A stretch of 64,000 nucleotides of DNA from Carettochelys insculpta (GCF_033958435.1 NC_134138.1:272343798-272407797), one strand, 5' to 3'; shown: positions 1-12,547, counted from the first letter of the stretch. Numbers and translations are program-made. The notes: generated by a model not told the origin, from the letters alone.

Positions 1-650
1 GTCAGTCCCCAGCCTGTAACAGTGCCAGCAATTCTTCCATCCCAAGTGCAGGACTCTGCACTTTTCCTTGTTGAACATCATCAAATTTCTTTTGTCCTAA
101 TCCTCCAATTTATCTAAGTCATTCTGGACCCTATCCCTCACTCCAGTATATCTACCTGACCTCCTATCTGAATGTCATCTGCAAATTTGCTGACGGTGCA
201 ATCCATCCCCTTATCCAGGTAATTAATAAAGATGTTGAACAATACTGGCCCTGGAACTGATCCTTGGGGCACACCACTTCAAACTAACTACCAGCCAGAC
301 ATTGAGCCATTGACCACTACCTGTAGGGTGTGTTCATTAAGCCAGCTTTCTGTCCATCTTACAATCCATGTATCCAATCCATACTTCCTTTACTTATTGG
401 TAAGAATGTTGTGGGAGAATGTATCAAAAACTTTGCTAAAGTCAAGGTATATAAAACATCCATTGACTTCCCCATGTCCACAGAACCAGTTACCTCATCA
501 TAAAAGCTAATCAGATTGATCCAGCATGACTTACCCTTGGTGAATCCATGATGACTACTCTTAATCACTTCCCCTCTTCCAAGTGCTTCAGAATGGATTC
601 ATTGAGGATCCCCTCCATGATTTTTCCAGGGACTGAGGTAAGGCTGACAT
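1..650 (-). mobile_element. CR1 LINE fragment, reverse-transcriptase region
   Basis: The minus strand encodes CR1-type RT pieces, for example the 'supposed [10 protein letters not shown]'-equivalent segment complementary to 245-275 and the DFSKVFD-like segment near 420-450. Frames are broken throughout. The element continues to the left of the window. Its right limit is where similarity fades at about 650. Confidence 0.8.
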
Positions 651-659
651 TAGCAGTCT

Positions 660-1365
660 GTTCTTCTGCAATATATTCTTGAATTTACGTGGTGATATTT
701 TTTTTTTAATTTTTACTATTCTCTTGTTTTCAGAATTGACAAATGAATGTACCAGAGTCTTAGAACTGTGCCATCCCAACTTGGAAGAACTTCAAGGAGC
801 TTCATTTTTAGAAAGTGTGAATCTTTGCTAAACAAGCTCTTTTTGCGGTATCTCAGTTTGACACCCCCCAAAAAATTACTAGTCACTTTTAAAAAATTAG
901 AACCCCTGCCCACATATTTATGTATCTCTTTGAATACTTAAAAAGAAAATAGTATGATTTTTAATTCAAGGGGAAGCCCGAGACCACATTTACTTTACCT
1001 ATAAAACCTATATTTTTAGGCTGTCCTTTGAAAGTTATTATGCATGTCTGAATTAGTTTAAATAAGTTGGTTTTCAACATTACATTTCCTCTGATATGAC
1101 TCTTCTGAAGCAACTTGACCTTGAAGATGATATTTTAAAGTGATGAATGAGATGAGTAAAATTCCAGCATTATAGAACAATCTAGATGGGTTTCATCTCT
1201 GGTCTGCAATTTAAGTATATATGTATTTTTCCATTAAAGGAAATAGTATGGTTATTGCTACTGTTTAAACATCATAGACTAAATTTTTATTATTGCCACA
1301 GTGAAGTCAGTGGAGTTATGTTGACTTTCACCAGATGAGAATCTGGTTCTATATTTGCTAAATAC
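660..1365. other. AT-rich sequence, nothing recognised
   Basis: I see no exon, RNA gene or confident repeat. A short poly-T run is at 699-709. Confidence 0.5.
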
Positions 1366-1366
1366 A

Positions 1367-1775
1367 GTAAACCCCCGAAATGCATGAGTTAAGTGCAACT
1401 CAAAGCTGTCTGCCTGGAAAAGCCATGGATAAAGACAGCCACGCTGCTGCAGCTTCTCCCTGGCTTCCCCCAGCTGGGAGAAGCTACACCGACATCTCTC
1501 TGCAAGGTGCAGCTTCTCCCAGCTGGGGGAAGCTGAGGAGAAAGATAGCTGCACTGTTGCAGCTTCTCCCCAGCTGGGGGAAGCTGGGTGGACAGACAGC
1601 TCTAGAGTGGCAGGGAGCCAGTAAACTGACCAGCAATGTGAGGAGGGGAGCCGGGAGCCAGGCTGCCACCTGGTTCCTTGCTCCCCTCCACTTGCAGGAG
1701 CCAGGAAACTGACCAAGGCTGGTGCCCTCGTCAGTTTCCTTCCTCCCCTGAGTTGCGCAGGAAATTTGACTTATG
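1367..1775. mobile_element. Possible Tigger-like DNA transposon remnant with GC-rich interior
   Basis: It starts TA-CAGTAAACCCCCGAAATGC, close to the end of the TA-flanked element at 32869. The interior (1440-1620) has several near-copies of CTTCTCCCAGCTGGGGGAAGCTG, each palindromic. The far end is not clear. Confidence 0.45.
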
Positions 1776-2640
1776 CAGGGGGTTGCGAGAATGCAATGCC
1801 TGCATAGGTCTGGGTCTGCTGTATCAAAATTTAGAATTTTGCGTTAGGAGCTGGAGAAGAGAGTGCTGAAATGATATGGCTGTTTCCCTGGCCTTTGCTT
1901 GTGTGAACAGTAGGGTTAACTCTCTCACAAAAGGGGCCTTTGCCACTGCTGTTCAGCCTGAGACCGAGTTATTTTCTCTCAAGGACTGGTTCAGATATCG
2001 AGTCTTTTCGTTGACAGGAATAGCAGAACAAAAAGAAAGTGCATCACTCAGAGAGAGGCTGCATTCAAAGTTGAACACAGTAACAAAGCTCATGTGAGCC
2101 CTGGGTGGGAATTGGAAGGCTTTTGGTGCTGTCTCCTTGGTTTTAATTTTTTTCTCTTGACAGACAGCATTAAAAAGATGTGTTAGCGTTGCTTTCATTT
2201 GTGGTGAAGTTTTGCATCTCCAGACATCTTGTCTCTTTGTTCAGCAGTTTACAAACCAATTTTGTCCTTGGTGTTACCTCCTTTTCACTTTACTCGAATT
2301 AAACCAGAGATGAATTTGTCTCTAATTGGTTTTGGCTTAATATAGACTTTCTATAATAATTATATTACAATTGCACTGAAGGAGCCCAACTGAGATCACA
2401 GCTCCATTGTTTTTATGTACCGTACGCAAAGGCACATGTAAAGCCAATGGACCCAAGTCTTTGGCAGGAGGGAATGAACCTGCAACTGTAGGGTCTAAAG
2501 TAACCACATGAGCTAAAGGCCATCTAGCTCTCAGTGAAGACTGTAGAGCAGAGACTTTACTCTCCCTCGTATGTGGTCTCCATACCTCTGGGGTTACGCA
2601 TGATGGAGCTTGCAAGCTAAACACGGAAAGGATGGAAGAC
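1776..2640. other. No gene recognised
   Basis: Ordinary intron-like or intergenic DNA without a feature I can name. The part at 2430-2620 shares a 'GGCAGGAGGGAATGAACCTGCAA' type phrase with 17530-17555, which suggests an unnamed dispersed repeat. Confidence 0.4.
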
Positions 2641-2644
2641 AGAG

Positions 2645-3000
2645 AGGCTGCATCTACGCTACAGTGATGTTTCAAAAGATGATCTTCCAGAAGATTTTCC
2701 GAAAGAACCTGTCCACACACAAAAAGCAGATCAAAAGATCAGGCCAGGGATCAAAAAATCCAACGCTGTGAGGACTGCTCTTTTGAAAAATGCCCCCTGG
2801 CACATCTACACACGCTTTTCTTTTCCTGAAAGAATCGTTTTTTTCTGAAAGAATCATCTGGGAGAGGAAATGGGCCTCAGAAAGAAGCGTCACATTCTTT
2901 TGAATGCCTTTCAAATGGCATATTTTGTATGCAGACACTCCGCAGGAACTTTAAAAAGCCCCAGCTAGTCTGAAAGATCTCACTAGCGTAGATATGTCCC
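2645..3000. mobile_element. Palindromic MITE-like element
   Basis: The left end AGGCTGCATCTACGCTACAG and the right end CTAGCGTAGATATGTCCC are inverted repeats. The middle is rich in CTTTCTGAAAG-like small palindromes. No transposase is encoded. Confidence 0.55.
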
Positions 3001-3039
3001 TTCACTTTTGCAGAGGGGGAACTGAGGAAGAGAGAGATT

Positions 3040-3265
3040 CTTGGTAGGTCTACACTGCTGTCAGTGTGCTTGCAACCTGTGCAGATGTACCTGAGATAGC
3101 TTTAATCCAGCTCACTTAAGTATTGGAGCAGTGAGGCTGGTGGAGCATGAGCTGTACAAATTGCCCCTAACTTTGGTTATTATTCAGGGAGATAGCCCAC
3201 TATGAAACCCATGCTGCCATGTCTTCACTTCTCTTCTGCTTGAGCTACATAGATTAAAGCTGTGT
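3040..3265. mobile_element. MITE-like remnant
   Basis: The phrases AGGTCTACACTGCTGTCAG and TAGCTTTAATCCAGCTCACTT, with AAGCTGTGTTAGCTATGTCTA at the end, resemble the 'ctacactagc' MITE ends in this window. Evidence is weak. Confidence 0.3.
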
Positions 3266-5365
3266 TAGCTATGTCTAAATGAACTGCAAATTGCACCCTG
3301 AAATAGTCGTAGCAGGGCCTCTTACCTGGCTGGGCCACAGGCCCCTGTTCTATCCACAAACTCAGCTAAGGCTGCTCCAAGTTTTTTGCACCCATGTTTT
3401 TATTATGTGTGAAAGTCCCACCATCTCCTACATACAGTTGATCACAGTAACCCCGCTGGTTAAAAAGCTACAGGGAGAGGATCCTTCCATGTTCTTGCTC
3501 TTCTCATCCCCTTCCCCTCTCTTGGCTCTTTTCTGCATGCCCAGCTGCTTTATATAACCCCCCTGCTCCAGGGGCTCACAGTTGCCAGACATGAAGCCTG
3601 GCTTTGCTCAGCTCAGCTGGCTCCTATAACCCATTCTGGATGGAGCTGGAGTGTCAGAGGTCTGGCTCAGGCTCTCTGGCCAGTGGTCTGTCACACCGTG
3701 ATGAATCGTAAGTGATTTGCTTGAAGTCATCCTAGAAGTCTTTAGCAGAGCTCAGTCTAGATTTTCTGAGACCCATGGAGTGCCTTTAAACACAACAACA
3801 GCCTTCTGAATATAGCAGCTTCTTCTCATTGACTCTGTCCATGCCTCTGTTGTTGTTGTTTATGGATTGGTTTTTTGGTTCATGGCTGATCATGCAGCTT
3901 TGACGCAGCCGTCAGTGTGAAGCAAATAATAATCAGGATTCAAACGAAGCACCTTTCTTTACAACACAAACATGACAGTTAAATAATAAATCTATCCTAG
4001 CTGCTCAAACCTGGGAAGCAGAGATTCTTGGATGCAGCATTGTCAAGAATGTTCCAACCCACGATTTCCAGAAGCATATGCAGTTTTTATGCTTAACATT
4101 TGCTTTGTGCAATGCACATCTTGCCTTTCATTTTCCCAGAAATGCTGGATTAAAACCTCCCGAATGTCTCTGGGACCCCCAAGGAAGTATTTTTGTTTGA
4201 CTTGGCACATGGAAGAGCCAGATGGAGTTCTGAAAAATCTGCCACAGATGTGCAGTGCAAAGAAATGTTGGATAGGATCCTGACAGTGGTGGTCTGTTTA
4301 CAGAGCTGGATTTGAAAAGAGGCATCGGTATGCAAAGAGGTTGTTATAGGCCCTCTCTGGATGGAGGCCCTGCAAACTGCTCACGCAACAGTTATCATGA
4401 TGAGCTGGATTGCATACAGTTAAGCTCCAGCCATGTGGTGTTTCGTGGGTTCAGAGTCCAGATGGGTCCCCACTTCTGTGACAGCTGCCACTTTGACTAA
4501 CGCAGCAAGAATTCAACTGGAAACTTCCAGAGCTCAGAGCATGAGCTTGAGGTAAATCACCAACCTTCCCTGTCTGGGACTGTGACAGAATCACATGCTC
4601 TGTGCCTCAGGCACAGAGAGGCCTGTAACACACACTCACTCTGTGGGTAGTTCTCCCTCTAAGTTTTCCTGTGTGTGGAATAAATGTTGTTAAGTGCACC
4701 AAGGCATGTGATCATGTGCACAATCAATACAAACGAATGTTGCTGACTGCAGGTGGTTGTGGGCGCTCTGCCAATCAGCTGGGCAGCATCTGAATCTCTC
4801 CTGGGCATCCACCCAAGTGCTCAGCTTCCAGAGAACACTGGCAGTGGGTTATGTATGTGCTTAATTTTAAACCTGTGAGTGTCGCTGCTGGAGTCAAGGG
4901 AACTGCTCACAGATTTAAAATTAAAAGTTCAGTTTAAATCTTTCCTGAATCGGCGACTTCAGTTGTAAGCTGTTCATGAGAGGGGCAATGTCTCTGGGCT
5001 TATATAGCCCCTCATGCAATGGATCCCCACACTTGATTGGACCCTCACACTGATATTGTAATACAATTATTCACTGGCAATACAGGGCTGCACAAGGGCA
5101 GCTGAGAATCCAGGTATTTTTCTTTAAGAGGACATTGTGGTTTTTACTGAGTTTATTTGACTCCAGCCCAATGACTCAGTTAAGAACTAAAGTGATGAAA
5201 GAATCAGAGCTCAGCCCCCATGTTGCCTCAACCAAGGCTTGAGAAGACAGAAGCCAGTTGGTCTGTCAGAAATGAATGGGAGGGTGACTGAAAGGATGGC
5301 TACTTTTGAGATGCTGTTATAACGTAAATGTGCATTCTTTGGAGGAAACCCTGACCTTGCCTATA
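3266..5365. other. No gene recognised
   Basis: There is a possible MIR-type SINE relic on the minus strand at about 3700-3830 (GTAAGTGATTTGCTTGAAGTCA...). The rest shows nothing I can support. Confidence 0.4.
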
Positions 5366-5369
5366 TCAA

Positions 5370-6152
5370 TGTTGGAACAAAGTCTGGACACCATGTATGA
5401 AGCAAGCAGGAGGGTTTATTACACACAGTGCTGGTGGAGTGTCACTTTCCTTGTTAGGCTCAGTGAACACTACCAGAAAATAGGTTACAATCAATTATAT
5501 AGGATGCTGATGAGCAGAGAGAAACAACGGCATGGGTGTTATCCAAGCCTGGATATGTTCTCACAGCAAGATGAAATGAGCACAATAAGCCAATAATCTA
5601 GAAAGGTTGCATAGTGTTCCCACCCATAGTTTACAGAACATCTAATCTCAAGTACAGGTGGTTTTCTTTAACAAGTTACTTAAACAAAGCAGACGTTTAA
5701 TGACAACTATGAGTCTAATTGGATTAGTGGTGCATCTACAGGAGTAATGATGGTGCCTTCACACGGGCATATCCAGGGATGCATTATCTAGAAGATTAAA
5801 GCAAAATACAGGAACAGCATAGAGCACTTGCACATTTCTTTTTATGTATCAGCCTGGGATAGCAAATGGGATAGTACTATATTATCCTGATTCTCACATG
5901 CATGGCCTCTTCTTGGAATGTGGTTGCCGGGGCAACTATCCCTCCCTCCAAACTCCAAGGCCCTGTCCGAGTTGGGACAACCTTCCTTAGGTCTTGTGAG
6001 TGAGATGGGCGGGGGGGAAACGGGGGTAACCTTCCACTCATGCTAATTGTGTTTCTGAACTATAGGATTATAGGCCTACTCCAGACTTCAGTCTTCGAAT
6101 AGGGGGTCTTTAGCCGAATACCATAACCTGCCTCAGAAATTTCCATCCTACA
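5370..6152 (-). mobile_element. Solo LTR of an endogenous retrovirus or LTR retrotransposon
   Basis: The 783-bp block has TG...CA ends (TGTTGG...CCTACA on the + strand) and is flanked by TCAA at 5366-5369 and 6153-6156. On the minus strand an AATAAA signal lies about 50 nt before the CCAACA end, as in a typical R-U5, so I favour minus orientation. No gag, pol or env is next to it, so it is a solo LTR left by recombination between two LTRs. The element class is not determined. Confidence 0.6.
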
Positions 6153-6395
6153 TCAATGAGAGGACAAGACTTCATTTAGTGCAAATCAGCAGAGATTCAT
6201 TGACTTCAATAGAGCAGTGCCAAAGTATGCCTGCTGTGGATCTAGCCCTACATCTTCTACGCCAGAGCTGTGGGACCGATCAGATGGTTTACCAGACTGC
6301 CAGTACTGAGTGGAGAGTGGTATTTTGCTCCTTTTCTACACTTTAGGTATCTGGCCTACAGCAGTAATCTAAGTTTTTTAAATGTAATTGGTTGA

Positions 6396-6465
6396 TCCTG
6401 CTTTAGACAGGGGGCTGGATTAGATGACCTCCTAAGGTCCCTTCCAGCCCTGGAATTCTATGATC
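6396..6465 (+). mobile_element. CR1 3'-end fragment
   Basis: The phrase GGGGGCTGGATTAGATGACC...CCTTCCAGCCCTGGAATTCTATGATC is the classic CR1 3' tail. Confidence 0.8.
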
Positions 6466-6469
6466 TAGG

Positions 6470-7400
6470 TAACTCCAGCTGGCACCATTCACTGCTCCCT
6501 ATTCCCTCCCTGGCTTATGTCCTGGTTCAGAAATGACATCCCAACCCATCCCGGTTTTGACTTAGGGTGAGTTTCACAAATGTATTTAGGCATCTAACCC
6601 TAGCCTTTGTGTTCACACTCACTTTTCTCTCCCTGCTGGTCAGATGGAGATTTTGTCCCTTTAGAAGCATCAGCCACCATTTGTACCCATTAAAGTCACC
6701 TCATCTGATTATCTTACATAGAGGCAAACTTTATTTTTATAGGGTAGAAAAAAATTGAAAGAAAAACACTGAAACCTCCACAATAATGGTAAAGAACCAC
6801 ATATAGCAGGACCTTTGTGGCACTGACCCAGATAGATGGCTGTAAAGCTTGTGTGTATGAGCACAGAGAACATCAGTGAACAAAGTGTTTCTGTTTTGCA
6901 GCCTAAAAGCTATTGGAGCATGTTGGAGCCTCAGCATGTGTTTTGTTTTAGTGCCAGCTTGTGAACCCCTTACTCACACTAGGGAGCAGTTACTCACCCA
7001 GGTGGGCCTGAGTGCCATGGACAGTTCTGGCTGAAAGTGATGGGATTATTGGGATGAGTGACAGCTCACTAATGTGAGAAAAAGATTCACATAATTTGGT
7101 CCCTAGCAGTGCGCATGCCTCCTATATGCTGCTACCTTTTCCTCCTTTGTTTATCCCACTCCCTTCAATCTCGCAACAAAGAGTTTGTCCAGTTGAAAGA
7201 TTCTTTTCACAGCAGCAGGAGACAGTGAGGTTTAATGGGTACAGTAGAGTAAACACATGTCAACTCACAAACCCAAAGACGGACAGGATTATGGGATTCA
7301 CTTCAATAGAGAGCCAATTATGGATAATAGACTTTATTAAGATTAGTTACTTCAGGTTACTACAAGTTCAGAAGATACACATTAGCAAGCAAAAAGTACA
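6470..7400. other. No gene recognised
   Basis: No exon, RNA gene or confident repeat is seen here. Confidence 0.45.
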
Positions 7401-7404
7401 ACAA

Positions 7405-8090
7405 GAATGTAGGTAGTCCGTTGTGTCCGACAATGACGTCTTGAATTTGCACAGGCTCACCAGCTGTGGACTCGCATGTGGCTGAGGAGTCCAAGCTTTG
7501 AACGGCATGGGCGTTGGCAAGGGAATTCTCCTGGCTCTGTTGGTGCAGCTGCTGCCATTGCTTTCTTCCTCTCAAGAGCATCAATGAGACGTACATGTCG
7601 CTGCTCTTCAAAGTTGCCATACGCGTGTCGTACGACAGCACGCCAGCCTGTTCAGTCTTTTGCATGCTGCTCTAGCTGATCTGATTTTAAACCAGCATGA
7701 GCAATGTTGGCCTTCATGCAGTCTTTATACCTCTTGTGAAGCCTGCCTTGATTCCTTTTGCTGTGGGAGAGTTCACTGTAGAGGAGTTACTTAGGGCTTC
7801 TTGACTCCTCCATTTGTATGACGTGCCCTTTCCAGCGAATCTGGGCTTTTAGAATCATGGCTTCGATGCCCATGGTTCCTGCTCTGCCCAGGACTTCCAG
7901 GTTCATAACTCTGTCCTGCCATCGAATGTGCAGTATTGACCTCAGGCTGTGTATGTGGCAGTGCTCCAGCAGTTTTATATGTTTTCTGTACAAGGCCCAG
8001 GTTTCACAGCCATACATGTACTCAACTGGATAAGAGGCATTTTGGAATGCTTCTGTCCCTTTTGCTGCAGGGAATCCCGGTTCCAAAGTG
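7405..8090 (-). mobile_element. Non-LTR retrotransposon fragment, C-terminal part of RT ORF
   Basis: The minus strand encodes YGCETWALYRKHIKLLEHCH and, further on, RWQDRVMNLEVLGRAG and IRWKGHVIQMEES. This is the thumb/C-terminal region of a LINE related in layout to the one at 35043-43217 (compare [20 protein letters not shown] and [16 protein letters not shown]), but clearly another family. It is 5'-truncated and broken at the 3' side; the last part of the ORF drifts out of frame. Confidence 0.75.
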
Positions 8091-8094
8091 CCTC

Positions 8095-9610
8095 ACATCA
8101 GGCATGCGGTGGATGTGGCTCCAGCTGGGGGAGGCCTGAGGCACCCCTGAGCTGAAAGTCCCCAGTAAAACTCATCTAGGGGCAGGGTTGCTCAAGTTTT
8201 TATCCCTTACCTGTTTACTGTGTGCATACTGGCTCGATGCCACTTTTAGCATTCTCATGAGGCTGAAGCCAAGATCACCCTGTCTGCTGGTTCCCAGCTC
8301 AAATGCAAGTGTCAAGTCTGATATGGCTACCTGGTATTTATGTTTGCAGGGTGGAAGCATGTAACAGGCTGTAACAAGGATGGGAACTTGGTTGTACTAC
8401 AGGAATGGAAATTTCCACTCATGCTTTCACAGGCCTGCAGGCTCGTCTTTAGTCCTGCAGACAGGGCTGCTGATGTGTTACGCAACAACACAGAGGACCC
8501 ATTTCCCATTCCTAATTGTCACTTATCTACTATGTTAGCCTCAGCCAATTACTGTACCTCTTTGCCCCATTTTTCCCCTCTATCTGGCTTTGGCTGTGCC
8601 TGGATGCTATCTGGACATTTCTTGCTGTGTGTTTGTGCAGGAAGTAGGGTTCTGTTGCACTGGGGTTCTGTTGCTCTGAGTAATATCAATCTATTGATCC
8701 ATCGATTGATAGATACACACACACACACTATTATAAAAGGAAATCTATCTGTTCATCTGTCCATCCCACTATAGTAATGAACATTCCCTGGGGCTGTCAT
8801 GGTGCGTGTGAGGCAGTGGTGGGGTTGGCATGGAGAAGCTCCACTTCTCTGCCCACCTGTGAAGTGCAGAGCCAGGGTGGGGTTTGCATGGGAGCAGCTC
8901 CTCTGCCCACCTTTCCACATCCTGGGAGGCAGGAAGGGAGGTTAGCAGGGAAGGGAAGAAAGAAACTGTGGGGCTGAGGCAGCAGGTCTTGGAAAGGAAC
9001 CACCCCTCATCCTGTGCCTCCCTCCCACAGGCCCTGTGCTGCACCAACACAAAACTACTGGGATCCCCGCTGACAGCCTCCCCACCCCTCGTCCCCTTTA
9101 TAACCTTGCACTTCCCCCCACTTCCTCTGCCCTGCACCCCCTCTCCCTTTTCCCTCTTCCTGCTACACCTCTGTGCTCCCCACCATCCAGAACCCCTCCA
9201 ACTGCCCCCCTGACTGAACACACACACCCTGGCTTGCCACCAGCCCATCTCCTCATGCTCCCATCTCCACGTTCTGCATACTCACAGGCAGGCACAGTCC
9301 TCCAGCATCTCCATTTGCTGACCCATGCCGGCAGTGCCTGAGGCCCCTGCCTCCTTCTTCGCCCACCAGGAGCCATCTGTCCAGCCTGGCTTTGCTCTTG
9401 TGACTCCTCAGCAAGCCAGTGACTGGGAACTCACCTCAGGATCTGCTTTTAGATCCTTCTCCAACACTGTATGGAGCAATGCAGCTAGGAGCCTGGGGTG
9501 CCCCCACACATGCTGTGCTCACTGACGGCACCAGGGAATCAGCTGCTGGCAGCGGGTCTCTCCCACCTGGGAAAGAGGGAGCAGCACCTCCCCCACCTGC
9601 CCAGCTCAAC
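8095..9610. other. No gene recognised; pyrimidine-rich and GC-rich tract
   Basis: A short (CA)n run is at 8716-8728. The part 9050-9360 is unusually C-rich on the + strand. Long open frames here follow the base composition and have no family match I know. Confidence 0.4.
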
Positions 9611-9616
9611 AACCTG

Positions 9617-10350
9617 AATCATAGAATCATAGGGCTGGAAGGGACCTCAGAAGGTCATCTAGTCCAGCCCCCTGCTTCAAGCAGGATCAACCCCAACTAA
9701 GTCATTCCTGCCAGGACCTCTGTCAAGCTGGGTATTAAAAACCTCGAGGGATGGAGATTCCACCACCTGTCTAGGCAACGCATTCCAGTGATTCGCCACC
9801 CTCCTGGTGAAGTAGTTTTTTTCTAATATCCAACCTACACCTCTCCTTCTGTAACTTCAGATCATTGCTCCTTGTTCTGCCATCTGACACCCCTGAGAAC
9901 AATTTCTCTCCATTCTCTTTAGAGCAATCCCTCAGGAATTTAATGGCTGCTATTAACTCACCCCTCAGTCTTCTCTTCTGCAAACTAAAGAAGCCCAAAT
10001 CCCTCAGCTACTCCTCATAGGTCATGTGCTCCAGTCCTTTAATCATTTTTGTTGCCTTCCACTGAACCTGCTTCAGCACATCCACATCCTTTTTATACTG
10101 GGGGGGCCCAAAACTGGACATAATATTCCAGATGTGGCCTCACCAGTGCCAAATGGGGGGAACAATCACTTCCCTAGATCTGCTCACAGTGCTTCTCCAA
10201 ATGCACCCTAGTATGCCGTTAGCCTTCTTGGCTACAATGGCACACTGTTTACTCATATCCAGCCTTTCATCCACCATAACCCCTAGGTCCCTTTCCGCTG
10301 TACTGCTGCTTAGCCAGTCAGTCCCCAGCCTATAACAATGCTTGGGATTG
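9617..10350 (-). mobile_element. CR1 LINE fragment with 3' end
   Basis: The minus-strand element ends at the ATCATAGAATCATAGGGCTGG side (3' tail) and reaches back through the RT C-terminal region to CCCCAGCCTATAACAATGC. The piece shares its 5' portion with the fragment at 1-650. Many indels and stops are present. Confidence 0.88.
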
Positions 10351-10354
10351 GGAG

Positions 10355-10940
10355 TGAAGATACTCCCCAGGTGAGAATACCATTAGTTTGCCACCGGCTT
10401 CCCTCCCGCTCTCTGTCTCTGCCTGTCTGGTTGCAGAATGGTGAGACAATGTTCTAGAATATTCCCATTTGTCATGCAGTGCTGACTGTTTCCCATCAGG
10501 CCAGTGTTTGCAATGACTATAAACAAAAATCAGAGTCAGAGTCTAGAGAAATGTGGAATATGTTTACCTGCCTCAGTTTTTACTTATGGACAATTCTATG
10601 TGGCCATGATTCAGCTAGGCAGCCCCGGAAACCTCAAGATATACGCAGATCAGCAACCTTTCCACAGGATGCTAAGGCGGAGCATAACGTTAGGTCTAAC
10701 AAGATGCTTACCCAAAATGTTGCATATTCAGAAGTGGTACAGATGTAATGAGTGCTTGTAGGAAAGATTGATGTAGTGTTTGTATATGGGACAAAATAAA
10801 ATTTGATTGAAAAAACAACAGAATACACACTAGCTTACATATTAGAAACAATCAGTTCTACCTGTGCAACTAAATACTTCAGCTGTAGCTGCCAAAAAGG
10901 GGCCGTCCCGCTAGTATAAATAATAATGGTGGTGCTTTGT
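10355..10940. other. No gene recognised
   Basis: Nothing supportable beyond ordinary AT-rich DNA. Confidence 0.45.
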
Positions 10941-10944
10941 TAGC

Positions 10945-11445
10945 ACAGTCAACCTGTGGAACTTCTTGCCAGAGGATGGTGTGAAGACATGGACTTTATC
11001 AGGTTTCAAAAAAGAATGAAATGTATTCATAAAGGTTAGGTCGACCAACACTTATTAGCGAGGATGGGTAGGAATGGCGTCCTATGCTCTGTTTGTCAGA
11101 GGCAGGAAATGGATGAGAAGAGATGGATCACTCAGTGATGATCCGTTCTGTTCCCTCTCTCTGGAGCACCCACCATTGGCCACTGTCAGAAGACAACAAA
11201 AAGTCCTTTGGATCCTTATAGACTAACAGATGTTTTAGAGCATACACTTTTGTGGGGAAAGACCCGCTTCTCTGACGAAGCAGGTCTTTACCTATGAACC
11301 TTATGCTCCAAAATATCTATAGTCTATAAGGTGTCACAAGACTCTTGTTGTTCTCGAAGATACAGACTAACACAGCTACCTCTCTGATATTTGTCAGAAG
11401 ACAGAATACTGGGCTAATGGTCTGACCCCTTATGGCCATTCTTAT
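10945..11445 (+). mobile_element. CR1 LINE 3' fragment, split by a fold-back retroelement
   Basis: The left part (10945-11195) begins GCACAGTCAACCTGTGGAAC, the CR1 'TVNLWNSL' region, and runs into the 3' UTR. The right part (11392-11445) resumes at GTCAGAAGACAGAATACTGG and ends TATGGCCATTCTTATG. The interruption at 11196-11391 is a separate insertion. Confidence 0.85.
11196..11391 (+). mobile_element. Fold-back retroelement (Penelope-like or SINE-like) inserted in CR1
   Basis: The insertion is flanked by the exact 12-bp direct repeat TGTCAGAAGACA (11184-11195 and 11392-11403). Its two halves are inverted copies: CCTTATAGACTAACAGATGT near the start and CTATAGTCTATAAGGTGTC near the end. It ends with GATACAGACTAACACAGCTA. 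The centre holds CTGACGA at 11272-11278 and GAAC at 11296-11299, a decayed hammerhead-like core. I cannot settle whether the family is Penelope-like or a SINE. Confidence 0.7.
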
Positions 11446-11870
11446 GAATTTCAAGCACAGTGTTACATTGCATTTCCCCACATTCACTTTTTTTCCCAAA
11501 AGTGTTTCTCATGTTTATGGTATCTATCATTGTTCGCGTATTTGCAAGAATGCTAATTAGAAGAGGAACAAAAAGTTCATCCTGATACCACCAAAGGTAT
11601 CTGATTTAGAGAAGAAGACCCAGCAGGAGGTTTGCATAAATGCTCATTCATTTCTTTGATTATTTCAGATGCCTCAAGGAAGACAATGTATCATTACTGT
11701 GCATATTTACATAGCCCCTGGTTTTGTACTGATGGTCACAAGGCACAGCATTATACAACATATTATTTACTATCCTAAGATTTATAGGATGGGTGCAGTT
11801 CCTAGTGGGTCAGTGGACAGTGGACATCCCAGCCTACCAAAAATAACAATCTGTAATTTGATCTGGAGTT

Positions 11871-11971
11871 CCATCTTTGTCATCCTGATTATATAATTAA
11901 CCTTTGCAAATCGATGTCTGTGAGCCCTCCGGGGAGACAGGTTTGTGTTTCTGGAGAGCAGACAACAACAT
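11871..11971 (+). repeat. 101-bp segment, source or partner of a local duplication
   Basis: CCATCTTTGTCATCCTGATT onward is repeated at 12615-12715 with about six mismatches and no gaps. Confidence 0.9.
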
Positions 11972-12189
11972 GCTTAGAGTAAAGCCCCAGGCTGTCAATG
12001 GGACTCACGCAAACAGACAGGGGCCTCAATTAGCAACTTCTTTAAAACCCCAGGGAAAATTTAAAGAGATTGTTTGCTGCAATATAGAAGTACGCTGTGG
12101 CCAGAAAATCTAAATTAAAGATTCAGCTATCATTCCAGTATTATTTAGTTATTTATGATTTTATTATTTGACACTATTCTAAGTATAAA

Positions 12190-12495
12190 GGTTGCACCTC
12201 TCTCTAGTCCAGCACTCTCTGACCTGGTAACATCCATGGTCTGGCATGATTTCAGGTATCCAGACAACCACTTACCATGGGTGTAGCCAAGTTTCCCACA
12301 GTCCTATAACTTTGTTTACAGCCACCTATCCTGCCTCTCAGTATTCTGTGCTGTTATTTAGCTTTAACTTACCCCTAGATGTCTTCTTAGAGCTCAGTAA
12401 CCAATGGAAGTGTTGGTAATGCTGTTAGATGACATTGAGCTCCTGTGGTTCATCAAATTTTCTTACTCAGCATAGATCAGGTCCTAGGGGTGCCG
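12190..12495. mobile_element. Tigger-like non-autonomous DNA transposon (family A)
   Basis: It is a degraded copy of the family seen at 47878 and 55019: GGTTGCACCTCTCTCTAGTCC at the left, the shared interior TTTGTTTACAGCCACC, and AGGTCCTAGGGGTGCCG at the right. Confidence 0.65.
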
Positions 12496-12547
12496 AAGTA
12501 GAAAGGCTCATCATGTATTAGGAACAAAAAATAAAATCTTAACACCG

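Noticed and set aside
1380..1712. A possible small gene with repeated ASPSWGKL
   Set aside because: The repetition is that of a DNA palindrome repeat, present on both strands, inside a likely transposon.
8769..9376. Long open frames on both strands in the C-rich tract
   Set aside because: They arise from the low stop-codon density of GC-rich DNA; no domain or splice context was seen.
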